From positions 1 to 60,753 of the forward strand of contig NZ_JMLW01000019.1 in NCBI RefSeq assembly GCF_000686905.1: a stretch of 60,753 bases of DNA, read 5' to 3'. The DNA comes from Marinospirillum insulare DSM 21763. Lineage in GTDB: Bacteria > Pseudomonadota > Gammaproteobacteria > Pseudomonadales > Halomonadaceae. Positions 26,166 to 37,484 of this stretch are shown here, piece after piece (within the stretch, counting starts at the first letter, position 1; the number at the start of each line of letters is the position of its first letter). The translations under genes were made by a program, and so were the position numbers. The notes under the pieces are model-generated. The model saw nothing but the letters and a program-made list of their open reading frames with translations, did no database searches and was not told where the DNA came from.

Positions 26166-27047
26166 ATGTCACAGACTTCAGATTGGCCATTACCCCAAGG
26201 CAGTTTGCGCTACATTATTCCCCAGCGCCTAATAAAACTGTTAGAAAAACACCCACTTACCCGTGAGCTTTACCCTATCTCTTTTGGGCATTATCAAAGA
26301 GCTAAAGGGCATTCAATGAATCGAAGCCAACATAAAGATGAGTTGCTTATTTACTGTACTGAGGGAGAGGCAGAAGTAGTTACAGGGCAACAAGCTTTAA
26401 AAGTAGTCGCGGGCGACTTGCTTTACCTGCCTGCAGGCGAAGCCCACCGCTACACTACGCTCGACAACAACCCTTGGACCATTCACTGGGTTCATTATTC
26501 AGGCCCTTTAGCGAGTTATTTTCGCCAATACTTAGGCTTTAGCGGGTTAAATAGACGCATTAACCTAGGTAGACAACCACGCCTATTGGTAGATTTTAAT
26601 GGTTTGCTATCGGTTCAAGACAGTGGCTTTCAAGAGCAGCCATTAATTCATGCCAGCAACCGTTTAAGGCAGCTTTTAACTGCCCTACCCTTGTCGCATA
26701 AAAGGCCTCAAGTTAAACAGCAAACAGATTTAAACTTGCCTCTACTACAAGAACAAATGCGTGATCACTTAAATACTCGGCTCGACCTTGATAGCCTAGC
26801 TGCAACAGCAGGTTTATCTAGGTATCATTTCATTGCCCGCTACAAACAAATAACTGGCGAAACACCTATACAGCACTACTTACAAATGAAAATTGAGCGG
26901 GCTTGTTATCTCTTAGATACAGGTGAATCCAGTATAGGTAGTATTGCTGAACAGTTGGGCTATGAAGATAGCTATTACTTCTCTCGATTATTTAAAAAAG
27001 TCATGGGTGTCAGCCCAGGAAATTATCGACGAGTGAACCGTTATTGA
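26166..27047 (+). CDS. AraC-family regulator, MmsR-like
   Basis: A protein of about 293 residues. The N-terminal half is a cupin sensor domain (LLIYCTEGEAEVV, GDLLYLPAGEAHRYTT); the C-terminal half is a two-HTH AraC DNA-binding domain (SLAATAGLSRYHFIARYKQ and SIAEQLGYEDSYYFSRLFKKVMG). It is divergent from the valine operon, the arrangement of MmsR and mmsAB in Pseudomonas, so activation of that operon is likely. ATG 26166 has AAAGG upstream; the in-frame ATG at 26130 lacks a ribosome site. Confidence 0.88.
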   Translation: MSQTSDWPLPQGSLRYIIPQRLIKLLEKHPLTRELYPISFGHYQRAKGHSMNRSQHKDELLIYCTEGEAEVVTGQQALKVVAGDLLYLPAGEAHRYTTLDNNPWTIHWVHYSGPLASYFRQYLGFSGLNRRINLGRQPRLLVDFNGLLSVQDSGFQEQPLIHASNRLRQLLTALPLSHKRPQVKQQTDLNLPLLQEQMRDHLNTRLDLDSLAATAGLSRYHFIARYKQITGETPIQHYLQMKIERACYLLDTGESSIGSIAEQLGYEDSYYFSRLFKKVMGVSPGNYRRVNRY

Positions 27048-27066
27048 AAATAATAGCACATTTTCC

Positions 27067-27082
27067 TTTACGTAAACGTCAA
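27067..27082 (+). promoter_or_regulatory. LiuR-type operator upstream of liuR
   Basis: TTTACGTAAACGTCAA, 44 bases before the liuR start. It shares all but the centre with the sites before livG and liuA, so it marks autoregulation. Confidence 0.85.
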
Positions 27083-27125
27083 CCTTGATTAGAGTTGATG
27101 CATAAAACTTTTGGAAACCTAACCA

Positions 27126-27566
27126 ATGAACAATAAAGTGAAGCTTCCTACTTATAGCATTAGTGAGCTAGCTAAAGAGTTTGAAGTAACCACACGAACT
27201 ATACGCTTTTACGAGCAGCAAGGTTTGTTAAACCCTGCTCGCCAAGGCCAAACGCGCATTTACAGCCCTAAAGACCGGGTTAGGTTAATGCTAACTTTGC
27301 GCGGCAAACGCTTAGGTTTTAGTTTGGCAGAAAGCAAAGAACTGTTCGATATGTACGACTCCACTACCCAAGGCAATGAAAAGCAGCTCTTGTATATGCT
27401 AGATATTTTATCTAAAAAGCAAGCTGATATGCGCCAACAGCTCAGCGATATTCAACGCTTACAAGAAGAGCTCAACATTGCTGAATCACGTTGCCAAGAT
27501 GCTTTGGTTAAAGTGCGTCAACGTGATGAGAAAAAAGCTTCAACACAACAACGAAAAGTAGGCTAG
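27126..27566 (+). CDS. liuR: MerR-family regulator LiuR
   Basis: A 146-residue MerR-type regulator. The N-terminal winged HTH reads [28 protein letters not shown] and is followed by [23 protein letters not shown], then a dimerisation coiled coil (about 85-140). LiuR controls leucine and isovalerate use in gammaproteobacteria. An operator-like palindrome lies just upstream, and identical-type sites precede liuA and the liv operon, which supports the name. It is probably co-transcribed with the acyl-CoA synthetase 68 bases downstream. Confidence 0.9.
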   Translation: MNNKVKLPTYSISELAKEFEVTTRTIRFYEQQGLLNPARQGQTRIYSPKDRVRLMLTLRGKRLGFSLAESKELFDMYDSTTQGNEKQLLYMLDILSKKQADMRQQLSDIQRLQEELNIAESRCQDALVKVRQRDEKKASTQQRKVG

Positions 27567-27634
27567 CACTTCTAACTGCTTACCCTACTGTTCAAAACCA
27601 ACACACAACAAAGACAAAAGTAAGAGGTGGGTTT

Positions 27635-29314
27635 ATGAGCAAACAGCTAAGTTACGTCAGCGGCAAAAGTGAACGTCCTTTAATTGGGATGACCATTGGT
27701 GACCTATTTGACCAAACTGTGGCCAGCTTTCCTAATAACGATGCGCTAATTTCACGCCATCAAAACCTTCGTTACACCTACCAAGAGCTACAAGAGGAAG
27801 TTAATCGCTGTGCTCGTGGTTTGTTAAAAATGGGGGTTACCAAGGGTGAAAGGGTCGGTATTTGGTCACCGAATAATGCGCAGTGGTGTATCACCCAGTT
27901 TGCAACAGCAAAAATTGGTGCCATTTTAGTCAACATTAACCCTAGCTACCGCACTCACGAGCTAGAATACGCACTGAAACAATCGGCAACTAATACCTTA
28001 ATTCTTGAAGGTGAATTCAAGGTTTCTAAATATGCTGAAATTATTTGTGAGCTAGTGCCTGAACTGCATACCAGTACACCGCAAAATTTGACCAGTAAAA
28101 AGCTACCCGAGCTAAAGCGTGTTATTTGCTTAGATGAAGACTTAGCAACCGAGGGCATGTACACCTGGTCAGATTTAATGGCAATGCACGATCAAGTGAC
28201 TGAAGCTGCCCTAGCTGATGTACAAAAAACCTTGCAGTTTGATGACCCAATTAATATTCAATACACCTCAGGTACTACGGGGGCTCCTAAAGGCGCAACC
28301 CTTTCGCACCACAATATTTTGAATAATGGTTACTTTGTAGCTGAAGGTATGGCTTTAACGGATCAAGATCGAGTGGTTATCCCTGTCCCCCTTTATCACT
28401 GCTTTGGTATGGTGATGGGCAACTTGGGCTGTATTACGCATGGCTCAACCATGATTTACCCTTCCGATGGTTTTGACCCAGAAACAACCCTGCAAACGGT
28501 TGAAGAAGAAAAAGCCACTGCTCTCTATGGTGTACCCACCATGTTTATCGCTGAACTAGAGCACCCTAACTTTGCTAACTATGACCTTAGCCACTTACGC
28601 ACGGGCATTATGGCTGGCTCTAACTGCCCTATCGAAGTGATGAAAAAGGTCATTGCCCAGATGAACATGAAAGATGTCACCATCTGCTATGGCATGACTG
28701 AAACCAGCCCAGTTAGCTTCCAAACCCGTATGGATGCACCACTAGAAAAACGTGTTTCTACCGTTGGTACCATTCACCCTCACCTAGAAGTAAAACTGGT
28801 TGACCCAGAATCTGGCGAAGTGGTTGAGCGAGGCGAGAAAGGCGAACTATGTACGCGCGGCTACAGTGTTATGTTGGGCTACTGGAATAACGAACAAGCC
28901 ACCCAAGAGTCGATAGTCAACGGTTGGATGCACACAGGTGACTTGGCACAAATGGACGAAGAAGGCTACGTTGCCATTACTGGCCGTATAAAAGACTTAA
29001 TCATTCGTGGTGGTGAAAATATCTACCCACGTGAATTAGAAGAGTTTTTCTACACTCACCCAGCTATTTCTGATGTTCAGGTTATTGGTATTCCAGACCA
29101 AAAGTATGGCGAAGAAGTGATGGCTTGGATTAAAGTCCATGAAGGTAAGTCGCTCAATGAAGACGAGTTAAAAGCCTTCTGTAAAGGTAAAATTGCCCAC
29201 TACAAAGTGCCACGCTACTTTAAATTCACCCAAGACTTCCCTATGACCGTCACGGGTAAAATTCAGAAATTTAAAATGCGTGATATGAGTATGGAAGAAC
29301 TCGGTATTCGTTAA
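27635..29314 (+). CDS. Acyl-CoA synthetase next to liuR
   Basis: A 559-residue ANL-family acyl-CoA synthetase. Motifs: [20 protein letters not shown] (about 205-224), [32 protein letters not shown] and the catalytic-Lys segment [13 protein letters not shown] at the C-terminus. It belongs to the fatty/medium-chain FadD-like ACSF2 group. Because it follows liuR it probably activates a leucine-pathway acid such as isovalerate, or acetoacetate-related acids; this is inference. GAGGTG precedes the ATG and a strong terminator follows. Confidence 0.88.
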   Translation: MSKQLSYVSGKSERPLIGMTIGDLFDQTVASFPNNDALISRHQNLRYTYQELQEEVNRCARGLLKMGVTKGERVGIWSPNNAQWCITQFATAKIGAILVNINPSYRTHELEYALKQSATNTLILEGEFKVSKYAEIICELVPELHTSTPQNLTSKKLPELKRVICLDEDLATEGMYTWSDLMAMHDQVTEAALADVQKTLQFDDPINIQYTSGTTGAPKGATLSHHNILNNGYFVAEGMALTDQDRVVIPVPLYHCFGMVMGNLGCITHGSTMIYPSDGFDPETTLQTVEEEKATALYGVPTMFIAELEHPNFANYDLSHLRTGIMAGSNCPIEVMKKVIAQMNMKDVTICYGMTETSPVSFQTRMDAPLEKRVSTVGTIHPHLEVKLVDPESGEVVERGEKGELCTRGYSVMLGYWNNEQATQESIVNGWMHTGDLAQMDEEGYVAITGRIKDLIIRGGENIYPRELEEFFYTHPAISDVQVIGIPDQKYGEEVMAWIKVHEGKSLNEDELKAFCKGKIAHYKVPRYFKFTQDFPMTVTGKIQKFKMRDMSMEELGIR

Positions 29315-29321
29315 GCATTAC

Positions 29322-29350
29322 AAAAAAACGGGGCTTAGGCCCCGTTTTTT
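29322..29350. terminator. Bidirectional rho-independent terminator
   Basis: ACGGGGC (29328-29334) pairs with GCCCCGT (29339-29345) over the loop TTAG, with a seven-base A tract before and a six- to seven-base T tract after. It separates the acyl-CoA synthetase gene from convergent metZ. Confidence 0.92.
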
Positions 29351-29396
29351 ATGTGTTTACTCAGTAAGTTTTCCTAGCTTAGCTTGGTTAAATAGC

Positions 29397-30578
29397 TTAA
29401 TTGCTAATACCCACGGCTAAATCAGCTTTAATATCTTTAACGTCTTCTAAACCAACCGATATTCTAATTAAACCATCAGTAATACCCACCTCAGCGCGTG
29501 CTTCAGGGCTTAACTTTGCGTGAGTGGTGGTGGCTGGATGGGTAATGGTGGTTTTTGCATCGCCTAAGTTTCCTGTAATAGACAACATTTGGGTTGCATC
29601 TATAACCCGCCAAGCGGCTTCTTTTCCACCTTGCATTTCAAACGATAACACCCCACCAAAGCCACGCATTTGCTTTTTGGCTAATTCATGCTGTGGGTGG
29701 CTGGTTAAGCCAGCATAATGTACTTTTTTAACCTGGGGTTGTTCTTCTAACCAGCGAGCTAAATCTAAGGCGCTAGCAGAGTGGGCATCCATACGCAGGC
29801 GCAAGGTTTCTAAACCTTTCAAAAATACCCAAGCATTAAAAGGACTCATGCAAGGGCCTGCGGTACGTACTACACCAAACACTTCTGCCATGTCTTTATC
29901 GCTGCCAACTACCGCACCACCAATCATACGACCTTGGCCGTCTAGGTATTTGGTTGCTGAGTGAACAACAATGTCTGCACCTAATTGCAAAGGTAGTTGC
30001 AGCGCAGGGGTACAGAAGCAGTTATCTACCACTAAACGCAAGCCTTTGCTTTTAGCCAAGTGAGCTAAGGCTTCTAAGTCAGCGATTTCGCTTAAAGGGT
30101 TAGAAGGCGTTTCTACAAACAACAAGCGGGTTTTATCGTTACAAGCTGCTTCCCAAGCGGTTAAATCTTGTAGTTCTACAAAGTGGGTGGTAACACCAAA
30201 ACGGTTCATCATGCGGCTAAATAAGCCAATGGTTGAACCAAACACACTACGCGAACAAACGATTTCATCGCCCTGTTGTAAAAATGCCATGCAAACCGAC
30301 AAGATAGCTGCCATACCAGAGCTGGTTGCTATCGCTCGCTCACCGCCTTCTAAAGCGGCTAAACGCTCTTCAAAACAGCGTACTGTTGGGTTGGTAAAGC
30401 GCGAATAAATGTTGTGCTCACCCGTTTCATTAGCAAAACATTCTGCAGCATGAGCCGCTGATTCAAAAATATAGCTAGATGTAGTAAAAATAGGCTCAGC
30501 ATGCTCACGTTCAGCAGTTCTATGCTGACCTTTGCGTAAAGCTAAGGTATCTATACCCCAAGATTGATTATTCGGCAT
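29397..30578 (-). CDS. metZ: O-succinylhomoserine sulfhydrylase
   Basis: A 393-residue PLP enzyme of the Cys/Met metabolism family, making homocysteine from O-succinylhomoserine and sulfide. The PLP lysine is in VVHSATKYLDGQG (K210); YSRFTNPTVR and SSGMAAILS are cofactor contacts. Cystathionine gamma-synthase and related enzymes share the fold, but its position directly after purF is the Pseudomonas-type metZ locus. AGAGGA before the ATG overlaps the purF stop three bases away. Confidence 0.93.
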   Translation of the reverse strand: MPNNQSWGIDTLALRKGQHRTAEREHAEPIFTTSSYIFESAAHAAECFANETGEHNIYSRFTNPTVRCFEERLAALEGGERAIATSSGMAAILSVCMAFLQQGDEIVCSRSVFGSTIGLFSRMMNRFGVTTHFVELQDLTAWEAACNDKTRLLFVETPSNPLSEIADLEALAHLAKSKGLRLVVDNCFCTPALQLPLQLGADIVVHSATKYLDGQGRMIGGAVVGSDKDMAEVFGVVRTAGPCMSPFNAWVFLKGLETLRLRMDAHSASALDLARWLEEQPQVKKVHYAGLTSHPQHELAKKQMRGFGGVLSFEMQGGKEAAWRVIDATQMLSITGNLGDAKTTITHPATTTHAKLSPEARAEVGITDGLIRISVGLEDVKDIKADLAVGISN

Positions 30579-30581
30579 GAT

Positions 30582-32105
30582 TTAATCCTCTGTTTCTGTT
30601 GAGTTGTCGTTATGTAACTCAATAGCAGAGTCAGCTGAGTCACTACCTTTATTCGCAGCATCATTACGCTGCTTTTCTAGGTTGTTAAGGTAGGTTTGAT
30701 CTATACCACCCGTAATATACTCGCCATTAAAAACCGAGCAATCAAACTGCTTAACAGCGGGGTTTAGTTCTTTACAAGCATCAATCAAATCATCTAAATC
30801 TTGATAAACCAGCCAGTCAGCACCAATTAACTTACAAATTTCATCTTCGGTACGCTCATGAGCAATTAGCTCTTTAGCCGCAGGCATATCTATGCCATAA
30901 ACATTCGGGTAACGAACCGGGGGCGCTGCTGAAGCAAAGTACACCTTGTTAGCGCCTGCATCACGCGCCATCATAATAATTTCATTACAGGTGGTACCGC
31001 GCACGATTGAATCATCAACCAGCAAAACATTTTTGCCTTTAAATTCCATACCTATAGCGTTTAGCTTCTGACGTACCGATTTTTTACGCAGGGTTTGTCC
31101 AGGCATAATAAAAGTACGCCCTATATAGCGATTTTTAATAAAGCCTTCGCGGTAGGTAACCCCTAGGTGTTGAGCTAGTTCTAAAGCAGACGTTCTACTG
31201 GTATCAGGAATAGGAATAACCACGTCGATATCATGCTTGGGCATTACACGGGTAATTTTCTCGGCTAGTTTTTCGCCCATTTGCATACGTGCATGGTAAA
31301 TATTAATGCCATCCATAATGGAGTCTGGGCGTGCTAAATAAACATGCTCAAAAATACAAGGCGATAACTGAGTTTTACTGGTGCAAACCCGCGTGTGTAA
31401 CTGGCCTTGAGTATCTAAATAAACAGCTTCACCCGGTTGCACATCACGAATCAATTCAAAGCCTACTACGTCTAGCGCTACACTTTCTGAGGCAATCATA
31501 TACTCCATGCCCTGAGGTGTTTCTCGCTGCCCTATAACTATAGGACGTATAGCATTAGGGTCACGAAAACCAACTAAACCATAGCCACTAATCATAGCTA
31601 CTGCAGCGTAACCACCTTCACACCGCTCATAAAGACGACCGATAGCTGCAAAAATATCGTCAGGGGTTAAGCTCATACCTTGCTTGCTTAACTCATGCGC
31701 AAAAATATTCAGCAATACCTCTGAATCAGAGTTGGTATTTATATGGCGAAGATCGGTACGGAAGACTTCTTCACTTAACGCTTCTGAATTGGTTAGGTTG
31801 CCATTGTGTGCCAGGGCAATACCATAGGGCGAGTTCACATAAAAAGGTTGTGACTCAGCCTCGGTTGAAGAGCCAGCCGTTGGGTAGCGAACATGACCTA
31901 TACCCATATTACCAAACAGGTTTTTCATGTGACGCGTACGAAAAACATCACGAGCCAAACCATTACTTTTACGCAGGTAAAAGCGCCCTTTATCACAGGT
32001 CATGATACCCGCAGCATCTTGGCCTCTATGTTGTAACACGGTCAGACTGTCAAACAATAACTGATTCACTGACTCATGAGCCATAATGCCTGCTATTCCA
32101 CACAT
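30582..32105 (-). CDS. purF: Amidophosphoribosyltransferase PurF
   Basis: A 507-residue enzyme for the first step of purine synthesis, forming phosphoribosylamine from PRPP and glutamine. Met removal exposes the nucleophile Cys2 (MCGIAGIM). The class II glutaminase domain covers about 1-230, with [11 protein letters not shown] and [14 protein letters not shown]. The phosphoribosyltransferase part carries the PRPP loop [13 protein letters not shown]. Length is near the E. coli 505. It follows cvpA by 11 bases. Confidence 0.97.
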   Translation of the reverse strand: MCGIAGIMAHESVNQLLFDSLTVLQHRGQDAAGIMTCDKGRFYLRKSNGLARDVFRTRHMKNLFGNMGIGHVRYPTAGSSTEAESQPFYVNSPYGIALAHNGNLTNSEALSEEVFRTDLRHINTNSDSEVLLNIFAHELSKQGMSLTPDDIFAAIGRLYERCEGGYAAVAMISGYGLVGFRDPNAIRPIVIGQRETPQGMEYMIASESVALDVVGFELIRDVQPGEAVYLDTQGQLHTRVCTSKTQLSPCIFEHVYLARPDSIMDGINIYHARMQMGEKLAEKITRVMPKHDIDVVIPIPDTSRTSALELAQHLGVTYREGFIKNRYIGRTFIMPGQTLRKKSVRQKLNAIGMEFKGKNVLLVDDSIVRGTTCNEIIMMARDAGANKVYFASAAPPVRYPNVYGIDMPAAKELIAHERTEDEICKLIGADWLVYQDLDDLIDACKELNPAVKQFDCSVFNGEYITGGIDQTYLNNLEKQRNDAANKGSDSADSAIELHNDNSTETED

Positions 32106-32116
32106 GAAGCTTTCAC

Positions 32117-32593
32117 CTATCTCTTTGAATAATCGTCAAATTGCCCTGCGGTCCAATCGCGAATCTGTTCCATGTAAGGTAGAAGTTGAGACTCCTGCCA
32201 AGCTGCCCCTTCTCGTAAACCAGTTAAACTAAACACGGCCACTAGCAGCACAACAATAATCAGCCCACGCAAACCACCAAACAAGATACCTAGTAGCCTG
32301 TCTAAATACCCCAAACCTATTTTTTGCACTAAAGTGCCAAAAGCACTAGAAACCACTTTAGTTGCAAGAATAACCACCAAAACAATCACTACATAAGCGA
32401 CTGCTAGCTGTATTTTTGGATCTGTCACTATTGACCCAAATAAAGGTGCTAGCTCTTTACCTAATAAACGGGCAGCTAACAAGGCAACGACCCAGCCCGC
32501 TAAAGAAATGGCTTGCTGAACAAAGCCTTTCCAAAAGGCCAGCAAAACTGAAGCAAATACAATGACTAAAATACCTATATCAATCATATTCAT
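32117..32593 (-). CDS. cvpA: CvpA family membrane protein
   Basis: A 158-residue inner-membrane protein with four hydrophobic helices. [29 protein letters not shown] is the CvpA signature. E. coli CvpA is needed for colicin V release and for envelope robustness, and it almost always precedes purF, as here. Confidence 0.93.
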   Translation of the reverse strand: MNMIDIGILVIVFASVLLAFWKGFVQQAISLAGWVVALLAARLLGKELAPLFGSIVTDPKIQLAVAYVVIVLVVILATKVVSSAFGTLVQKIGLGYLDRLLGILFGGLRGLIIVVLLVAVFSLTGLREGAAWQESQLLPYMEQIRDWTAGQFDDYSKR

Positions 32594-32615
32594 TCGATCA
32601 CCCCTTAAAATTTAA

Positions 32616-33164
32616 CTAGTCTTCACTAGTAGGCAAACTGCCCTTGATTCTTGCTTCATATTCGGGCACATAGCCCGTTAAGAGTGTTTTTAAGCCCTGC
32701 TCTTGTAAAAGCTTGTCTTGTACATTACGCCCTTCATTTTGGCTTAAATAAGGGCCAATAAACACCACGGCCATAGCATTTATTTTTCGCCAATAGGCAT
32801 GATAGTTTTTTTGCTCTAGCTGCTTAACTAAACGCTTAGCATTAGTAGAATCACCAAAAGATGCCACCTGAATAGCCCAAGCATCAACACCACCCTCAGG
32901 CTTCAAAGTTAAGCCCGATTTAGGCAGGTTTTTGTTGTTTTCAACCACTTGCTGCTTTTGTTGCTCGTTAAGGCTAGGTGGCAACTTGGGAGCAACCGGT
33001 TTTTTTACAGTAGATTTTACTGACTCGGGTGGTTCAGGCGTAATTATTTTATCAGAAATAGGTGCACTAGGGCGCTTTTCCTCTAAGAGAAAAGGAACAA
33101 AGATGACTGCCAAGGCAATGAGTACCAAGGCTCCTAATAGGCGCTCTTTTAAGCCATAACGCAT
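32616..33164 (-). CDS. dedD: SPOR-domain cell-division protein DedD-like
   Basis: A 182-residue protein with an N-terminal membrane anchor (about 9-26), a Pro/Lys-rich linker and a C-terminal SPOR domain (about 92-172, AWAIQVASFGDSTNAKRLVKQL). SPOR domains bind denuded glycan strands at the septum, so the protein likely acts in division. The folC-dedD-cvpA-purF order is the usual one. It starts two bases after folC ends. Confidence 0.9.
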   Translation of the reverse strand: MRYGLKERLLGALVLIALAVIFVPFLLEEKRPSAPISDKIITPEPPESVKSTVKKPVAPKLPPSLNEQQKQQVVENNKNLPKSGLTLKPEGGVDAWAIQVASFGDSTNAKRLVKQLEQKNYHAYWRKINAMAVVFIGPYLSQNEGRNVQDKLLQEQGLKTLLTGYVPEYEARIKGSLPTSED

Positions 33165-33166
33165 GG

Positions 33167-34483
33167 TTAAGCCTCACTCTTAGGCAGCTGGCGTAATACT
33201 TGTGCCAGTGTAAAGAAAGAACCCATCACTAAAACCTCATCATAAGCTTGGTCCAACAGCTGTTTAGCGGTAGAAAAGGCTAGACCGCCTTGAGTATCAG
33301 GGTCAGCTAAAACTACCTTTGCACCCAAGGATTCAAGTAGGCTGGCTAGTTCTTTTGCGGGCATAGCTCTGGGTAAAGGCAGGCTAGTCACTACCCAAGC
33401 ATCAACCAAGGGTAACAAAGGCTGCAAACTAGCTTTTATATCTTTGTCTGCCATCATGCCCACTAAACCTAAACGCTTTTTGCTTGGCAGCTCTTCAAGC
33501 CTAGCAGCCAAATAACTGGCCGCTTCAGGGTTGTGGGCAACATCTAGCAACCAACGACCTTCACCTTGCATACGCCCGGTTAGTTTAGCTGCAGCCAAAC
33601 CCTGTTTAATGGCTGTTTCAGTCAACTGGGGGTAAAGCAGAATTAAAGCTTGAATAGCCGTAGCAGCGTTATCTAAAGGTAAAGAGCAGGTGGGTAACTG
33701 GTTAAAATGCATGGGCTGATTTTGCTTATTTAAACCCTGCCAAGACCAAAGATTATCTACTGGCAAACTTCGCTGAAAGGTTTTGTCCAGCTGAAAAATA
33801 GGACAAGCCAAGTTTTGAGCATAGTCTTCTACACTAGCAGGCAGCTTGCTACTACCTAAAACAACAGGGCGGTTTTGGCGAAAGGTGCCCGCTTTTTCAT
33901 GGCCAATAAACTCTAAGTCAGCACCTAGGTACTCGGCATGGTCTTGCGCTACAGTCACTAGCACGGCTAAATCAGCATCAACAATATTTACCGCATCTAG
34001 CCGACCACCTAAACCCACTTCTAGTAACCATAAATCAACACCCGCATCTTGAAAAATTAGCAAACCTGCAAGGGTAGCAAATTCAAAGTAACTGAGTGAA
34101 ATAGCATCTTCTAAGGGGGTTAAACGTGCTGCTTCTATGCGAGCAAAGGCAGCAGTGATCGTTTCATCACTAACTGGCGTACCGTTAATTTTAATGCGTT
34201 CATTAAAGTCGAAGAAATGTGGGGAGGTATAACTACCGACACTTAAACCCTGAGCAAGCGCCATAGACTCAGTTAATGCAAGGGTTGAACCTTTACCGTT
34301 AGTGCCAGAGAACACCAGAGCTTGATTAGCACGCTGCTCTGATGTTAAAGGTAGTTTTAAGCGTTCTGCTACTGCCCTCACTCTGTCGAGTCCCAAGTCT
34401 ATTTCTCGGGAGTGCAGACTTTCTAAATGCTTAAGCCAGATGTCCAAACTTGTGGAAGCACCCAGCTGTAATCTTGAGGTCAC
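33167..34483 (-). CDS. folC: Bifunctional folylpolyglutamate/dihydrofolate synthase
   Basis: A 438-residue Mur-ligase-family enzyme adding glutamate to dihydropteroate and folates. FSGTNGKGSTLAL is the ATP loop; GSYTSPHFFDFNERI and LLEVGLGGRLDAVNIVD are the other family motifs, and LLDVAHNPEAA lies in the C-terminal domain. Start is GTG at 34483, eight bases after accD. Confidence 0.95.
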   Translation of the reverse strand: MTSRLQLGASTSLDIWLKHLESLHSREIDLGLDRVRAVAERLKLPLTSEQRANQALVFSGTNGKGSTLALTESMALAQGLSVGSYTSPHFFDFNERIKINGTPVSDETITAAFARIEAARLTPLEDAISLSYFEFATLAGLLIFQDAGVDLWLLEVGLGGRLDAVNIVDADLAVLVTVAQDHAEYLGADLEFIGHEKAGTFRQNRPVVLGSSKLPASVEDYAQNLACPIFQLDKTFQRSLPVDNLWSWQGLNKQNQPMHFNQLPTCSLPLDNAATAIQALILLYPQLTETAIKQGLAAAKLTGRMQGEGRWLLDVAHNPEAASYLAARLEELPSKKRLGLVGMMADKDIKASLQPLLPLVDAWVVTSLPLPRAMPAKELASLLESLGAKVVLADPDTQGGLAFSTAKQLLDQAYDEVLVMGSFFTLAQVLRQLPKSEA

Positions 34484-34491
34484 TAGTGTTA

Positions 34492-35358
34492 TCAGCAGGC
34501 TGTAGGTTGTTGGGTCATTTTACGCAGTAAGCCACCGAGTTTATCAGCTAGCTCATGACGATGAATAATCATGTCGACCGTACCATGAGAGAGTAAAAAC
34601 TCTGCACGCTGGAAACCTTCAGGTAGCTTTTCACGTACAGTTTGCTCAATAACCCGCGGACCAGCAAAGCCACACAAAGCATAGGGTTCAGAAACGTTTA
34701 AGTCACCCAACATAGCTAAAGAAGCAGAAACACCACCATACACCGGGTCTGTTAAAACAGAAATATAAGGCACACCAGCTTGCTTCATTCGCTCTAAAGC
34801 TGCCGAGGTTTTTGCCATCTGCATTAGTGAGAAAAGGGCTTCTTGCATACGTGCGCCACCCGAAGCAGAAAAGCAAACAAGAGGAATACGCTCTTTTAAT
34901 GCTAGTTCAGCAGCTCGAACGAATTTTTCGCCGACCACAGAACCCATAGAACCGCCCATAAAATTAAACTCAAAAGCTACGGCCACAACCGCTATACCTT
35001 TTAGGTCACCACGCATTGCGATAAGTGCATCTTTTTCACCCGTACTACGTTGCGCTGCTGTCAAACGGTCTTTGTACTTTTTGGAGTCACGGAATTTTAG
35101 ACGGTCGACTGGCTCTAGATCAGCAAAAAGCTCACTAGAAGTATCTTTATCTAAAAAGTTTTCTAAGCGCTTGCGTGCTGGAATACGCATGTGGTGATCA
35201 CATTTAGGGCAAACTAGCTGATTTTTTTCTAGCTCTGGACGGTAAATAGCTGAAATACATTTAGGACAGTTACGCCACAAACCTTCTGGTACATTGGCTT
35301 TACGGTCACTTGCTTCAGAACGGATAATGGATGGAACTATTCGGTTTAACCAGCTCAT
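34492..35358 (-). CDS. accD: Acetyl-CoA carboxylase carboxyltransferase subunit beta
   Basis: A 288-residue subunit that with AccA transfers CO2 from biotin to acetyl-CoA, the first committed step of fatty acid synthesis. An N-terminal zinc ribbon has CPKC and CPKC pairs (about 31-53). [18 protein letters not shown] and [20 protein letters not shown] are the carboxyltransferase motifs. Length is usual. It lies between trpA and folC, a conserved arrangement. Confidence 0.97.
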   Translation of the reverse strand: MSWLNRIVPSIIRSEASDRKANVPEGLWRNCPKCISAIYRPELEKNQLVCPKCDHHMRIPARKRLENFLDKDTSSELFADLEPVDRLKFRDSKKYKDRLTAAQRSTGEKDALIAMRGDLKGIAVVAVAFEFNFMGGSMGSVVGEKFVRAAELALKERIPLVCFSASGGARMQEALFSLMQMAKTSAALERMKQAGVPYISVLTDPVYGGVSASLAMLGDLNVSEPYALCGFAGPRVIEQTVREKLPEGFQRAEFLLSHGTVDMIIHRHELADKLGGLLRKMTQQPTAC

Positions 35359-35395
35359 AATAAACTCTGTAATCTAAATTTAATAAGGACAGTTT

Positions 35396-35417
35396 AACCC
35401 AGGCCTAAGACTGGGTT
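35396..35417. terminator. Stem-loop between trpA and accD
   Basis: AACCCAG (35396-35402) pairs with CTGGGTT (35411-35417). No T tract follows on the minus strand, so it is at best an attenuating hairpin ten bases after the trpA stop. Confidence 0.35.
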
Positions 35418-35426
35418 GTAATTTAT

Positions 35427-36239
35427 TTAGCCTGGCAACTTGTCCAAGGCTTGACGCATTTCATTCAGTACCTGACTCATAGCGGGTGCAATTTTTTCTG
35501 GCTGGTCTGCTAACTCTGCAACCTTACCAACTAGCGCACTTCCAACAATCACTCCGTCAGATATAGCACCTAGTGCAGCTGCTGTAGCACCATCACGAAT
35601 ACCAAAGCCAACAGCTAAAGGTAAATCGGTTATACCAGCAAATAAATTGAGTTTTTCTGCTACTGCATCTACGTCTAGTGTAGCAGACCCTGTCACCCCT
35701 TTTATGGAAACATAGTACAAGTAGCCAGTGGTGGCAGCACAGATCTTCTTGGCTCTTTCTAAAGTGGTTGTAGGTGACAAGAGAAAAATTGAATCTAATT
35801 GCTGAGCTGCCAATAAAGCAGAAAACTCTGTGGCCTCTTCGGGCGGCAAATCAACGACCAGCACGCCATCTAAGCCTGCTTTTGCCGCTTCATTAACAAA
35901 GTTTTCATAACCTAGCGCTTCTACTGGGTTTAAGTAGCCCATTAAAACAACCGGCGTAGTGTCATTAGTTTTACGGAAATCAGCCACCATGCCTAGCACA
36001 TCAATTAAACGTGTACCGTGTAATAAAGCTCTTTCACAAGCTTTTTGAATCACCGGACCATCGGCCATGGGGTCTGAAAAAGGCACACCCAGTTCAATAA
36101 TATCTGCACCCGCTTCAACTAAAGCGTGCATGTACTCTAGCGTTGCATCAGGCTTAGGATCACCTGCGGTAATAAAAGGAATTAACGCCTTGCGTCCTTG
36201 CTCTTTTAAGTTAGCAAAGGTGGTTTTAATACGGCTCAT
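35427..36239 (-). CDS. trpA: Tryptophan synthase alpha chain
   Basis: A TIM-barrel subunit of about 270 residues that splits indole-3-glycerol phosphate to indole and glyceraldehyde phosphate. [18 protein letters not shown] contains the catalytic Glu and Asp. [11 protein letters not shown] and [12 protein letters not shown] (phosphate binding) are also visible. I start at ATG 36239, with GGAGAA upstream; the frame opens at a TTG overlapping the trpB end, and there is another ATG at 36251. Confidence 0.95.
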   Translation of the reverse strand: MSRIKTTFANLKEQGRKALIPFITAGDPKPDATLEYMHALVEAGADIIELGVPFSDPMADGPVIQKACERALLHGTRLIDVLGMVADFRKTNDTTPVVLMGYLNPVEALGYENFVNEAAKAGLDGVLVVDLPPEEATEFSALLAAQQLDSIFLLSPTTTLERAKKICAATTGYLYYVSIKGVTGSATLDVDAVAEKLNLFAGITDLPLAVGFGIRDGATAAALGAISDGVIVGSALVGKVAELADQPEKIAPAMSQVLNEMRQALDKLPG

Positions 36240-36260
36240 GCTTTTCTCCATCAGACGCAA

Positions 36261-37472
36261 TTAAAGGGTGATACCTTGCATTTTTGCAACGGTCATTATG
36301 TCTTTATCGCCACGGCCAGATAAGTTAACAATCAAGTGCTTATCTTTACCTAAAGTGGGCGCTAAACGCTTAGCAAAGGCTAGAGCATGGCTCGACTCTA
36401 GCGCAGGGATTATGCCTTCATATTTACATAAGTCAGCAAAGGCTTCCATCACTTCTGCATCGGTAGCCAACTCATACTTAACCCGACCCACATCTTTTAA
36501 GTTAGCATGCTCTGGCCCAACACCTGGGTAATCTAAACCGGCAGAAATGGAATGGGTTGGAGTAATTTGCCCTGCATCATCTTCCATTAAATAAGTACGG
36601 TTACCGTGTAATACACCCGGACGACCTGCATTTAAAGGTGCTGCATGGCGACCCGACTCTATTCCTTCACCACCGGCTTCAATACCATACATTTCAACTT
36701 CGTCATCAGTAATAAAGGGGTGAAATAAACCTAGCGCATTGGAACCGCCGCCTATACATGCAATTAAAGCATCGGGTAAACGACCAATTTGTTGCAGGGC
36801 TTGTTCACGTGCTTCACGCCCTGCTACAGCGTTAAAGTTACGCACTAACAAAGGATAAGGGTGGGGACCTGCAACGGTACCAATAATGTAGAAGGTATCA
36901 TCGACATTGGTAACCCAGTCACGCATGGCTTCATTCATGGCATCTTTTAGGGTTTTAGAGCCAGATTCTACAGAGATTACTTCAGCACCTAGTAGCTTCA
37001 TACGGTACACATTGGGTGCTTGACGCTTCACATCTTCTGCACCCATATAAACTTGGCACTTTAAACCTAAGCGGGCTGCTACTGTGGCTGTAGCTACACC
37101 GTGCTGGCCAGCGCCTGTTTCAGCAATAATACGCTGTTTACCCGAATACTTGGCAAGCAAAGCCTGACCCACAGTATTGTTAACCTTGTGAGCACCTGTA
37201 TGGTTTAAGTCCTCACGCTTTAACCAAATTTGCGCACCACCTAGGTGATTAGACCAACGCTCAGCATGATAAAGCGGCGATGGACGACCTACATACTGGG
37301 CTAGGTCTTTATCAAACTCGGCCTGAAAAGCAGGATCAGCACTTAGACGAGTGTATTGCTCTTCTAGCTGTTCCAAAGCATGGCTCAGGGTTTCTGATAC
37401 AAAACGACCGCCATAAGGACCAAAATGGCCTTGAGCATCTGGCAGGTTTAGCAAATCTGCATATTTAGACAC
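36261..37472 (-). CDS. trpB: Tryptophan synthase beta chain
   Basis: A 403-residue PLP enzyme joining indole to serine. The PLP lysine is K96 in [29 protein letters not shown] and [12 protein letters not shown] (phosphate loop) are further signatures. The start is GTG with AAGGGGTG upstream. It forms trpF-trpB-trpA with its neighbours, apart from the rest of the trp genes. Confidence 0.97.
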   Translation of the reverse strand: MSKYADLLNLPDAQGHFGPYGGRFVSETLSHALEQLEEQYTRLSADPAFQAEFDKDLAQYVGRPSPLYHAERWSNHLGGAQIWLKREDLNHTGAHKVNNTVGQALLAKYSGKQRIIAETGAGQHGVATATVAARLGLKCQVYMGAEDVKRQAPNVYRMKLLGAEVISVESGSKTLKDAMNEAMRDWVTNVDDTFYIIGTVAGPHPYPLLVRNFNAVAGREAREQALQQIGRLPDALIACIGGGSNALGLFHPFITDDEVEMYGIEAGGEGIESGRHAAPLNAGRPGVLHGNRTYLMEDDAGQITPTHSISAGLDYPGVGPEHANLKDVGRVKYELATDAEVMEAFADLCKYEGIIPALESSHALAFAKRLAPTLGKDKHLIVNLSGRGDKDIMTVAKMQGITL

Positions 37473-37484
37473 GCTTTACACCCC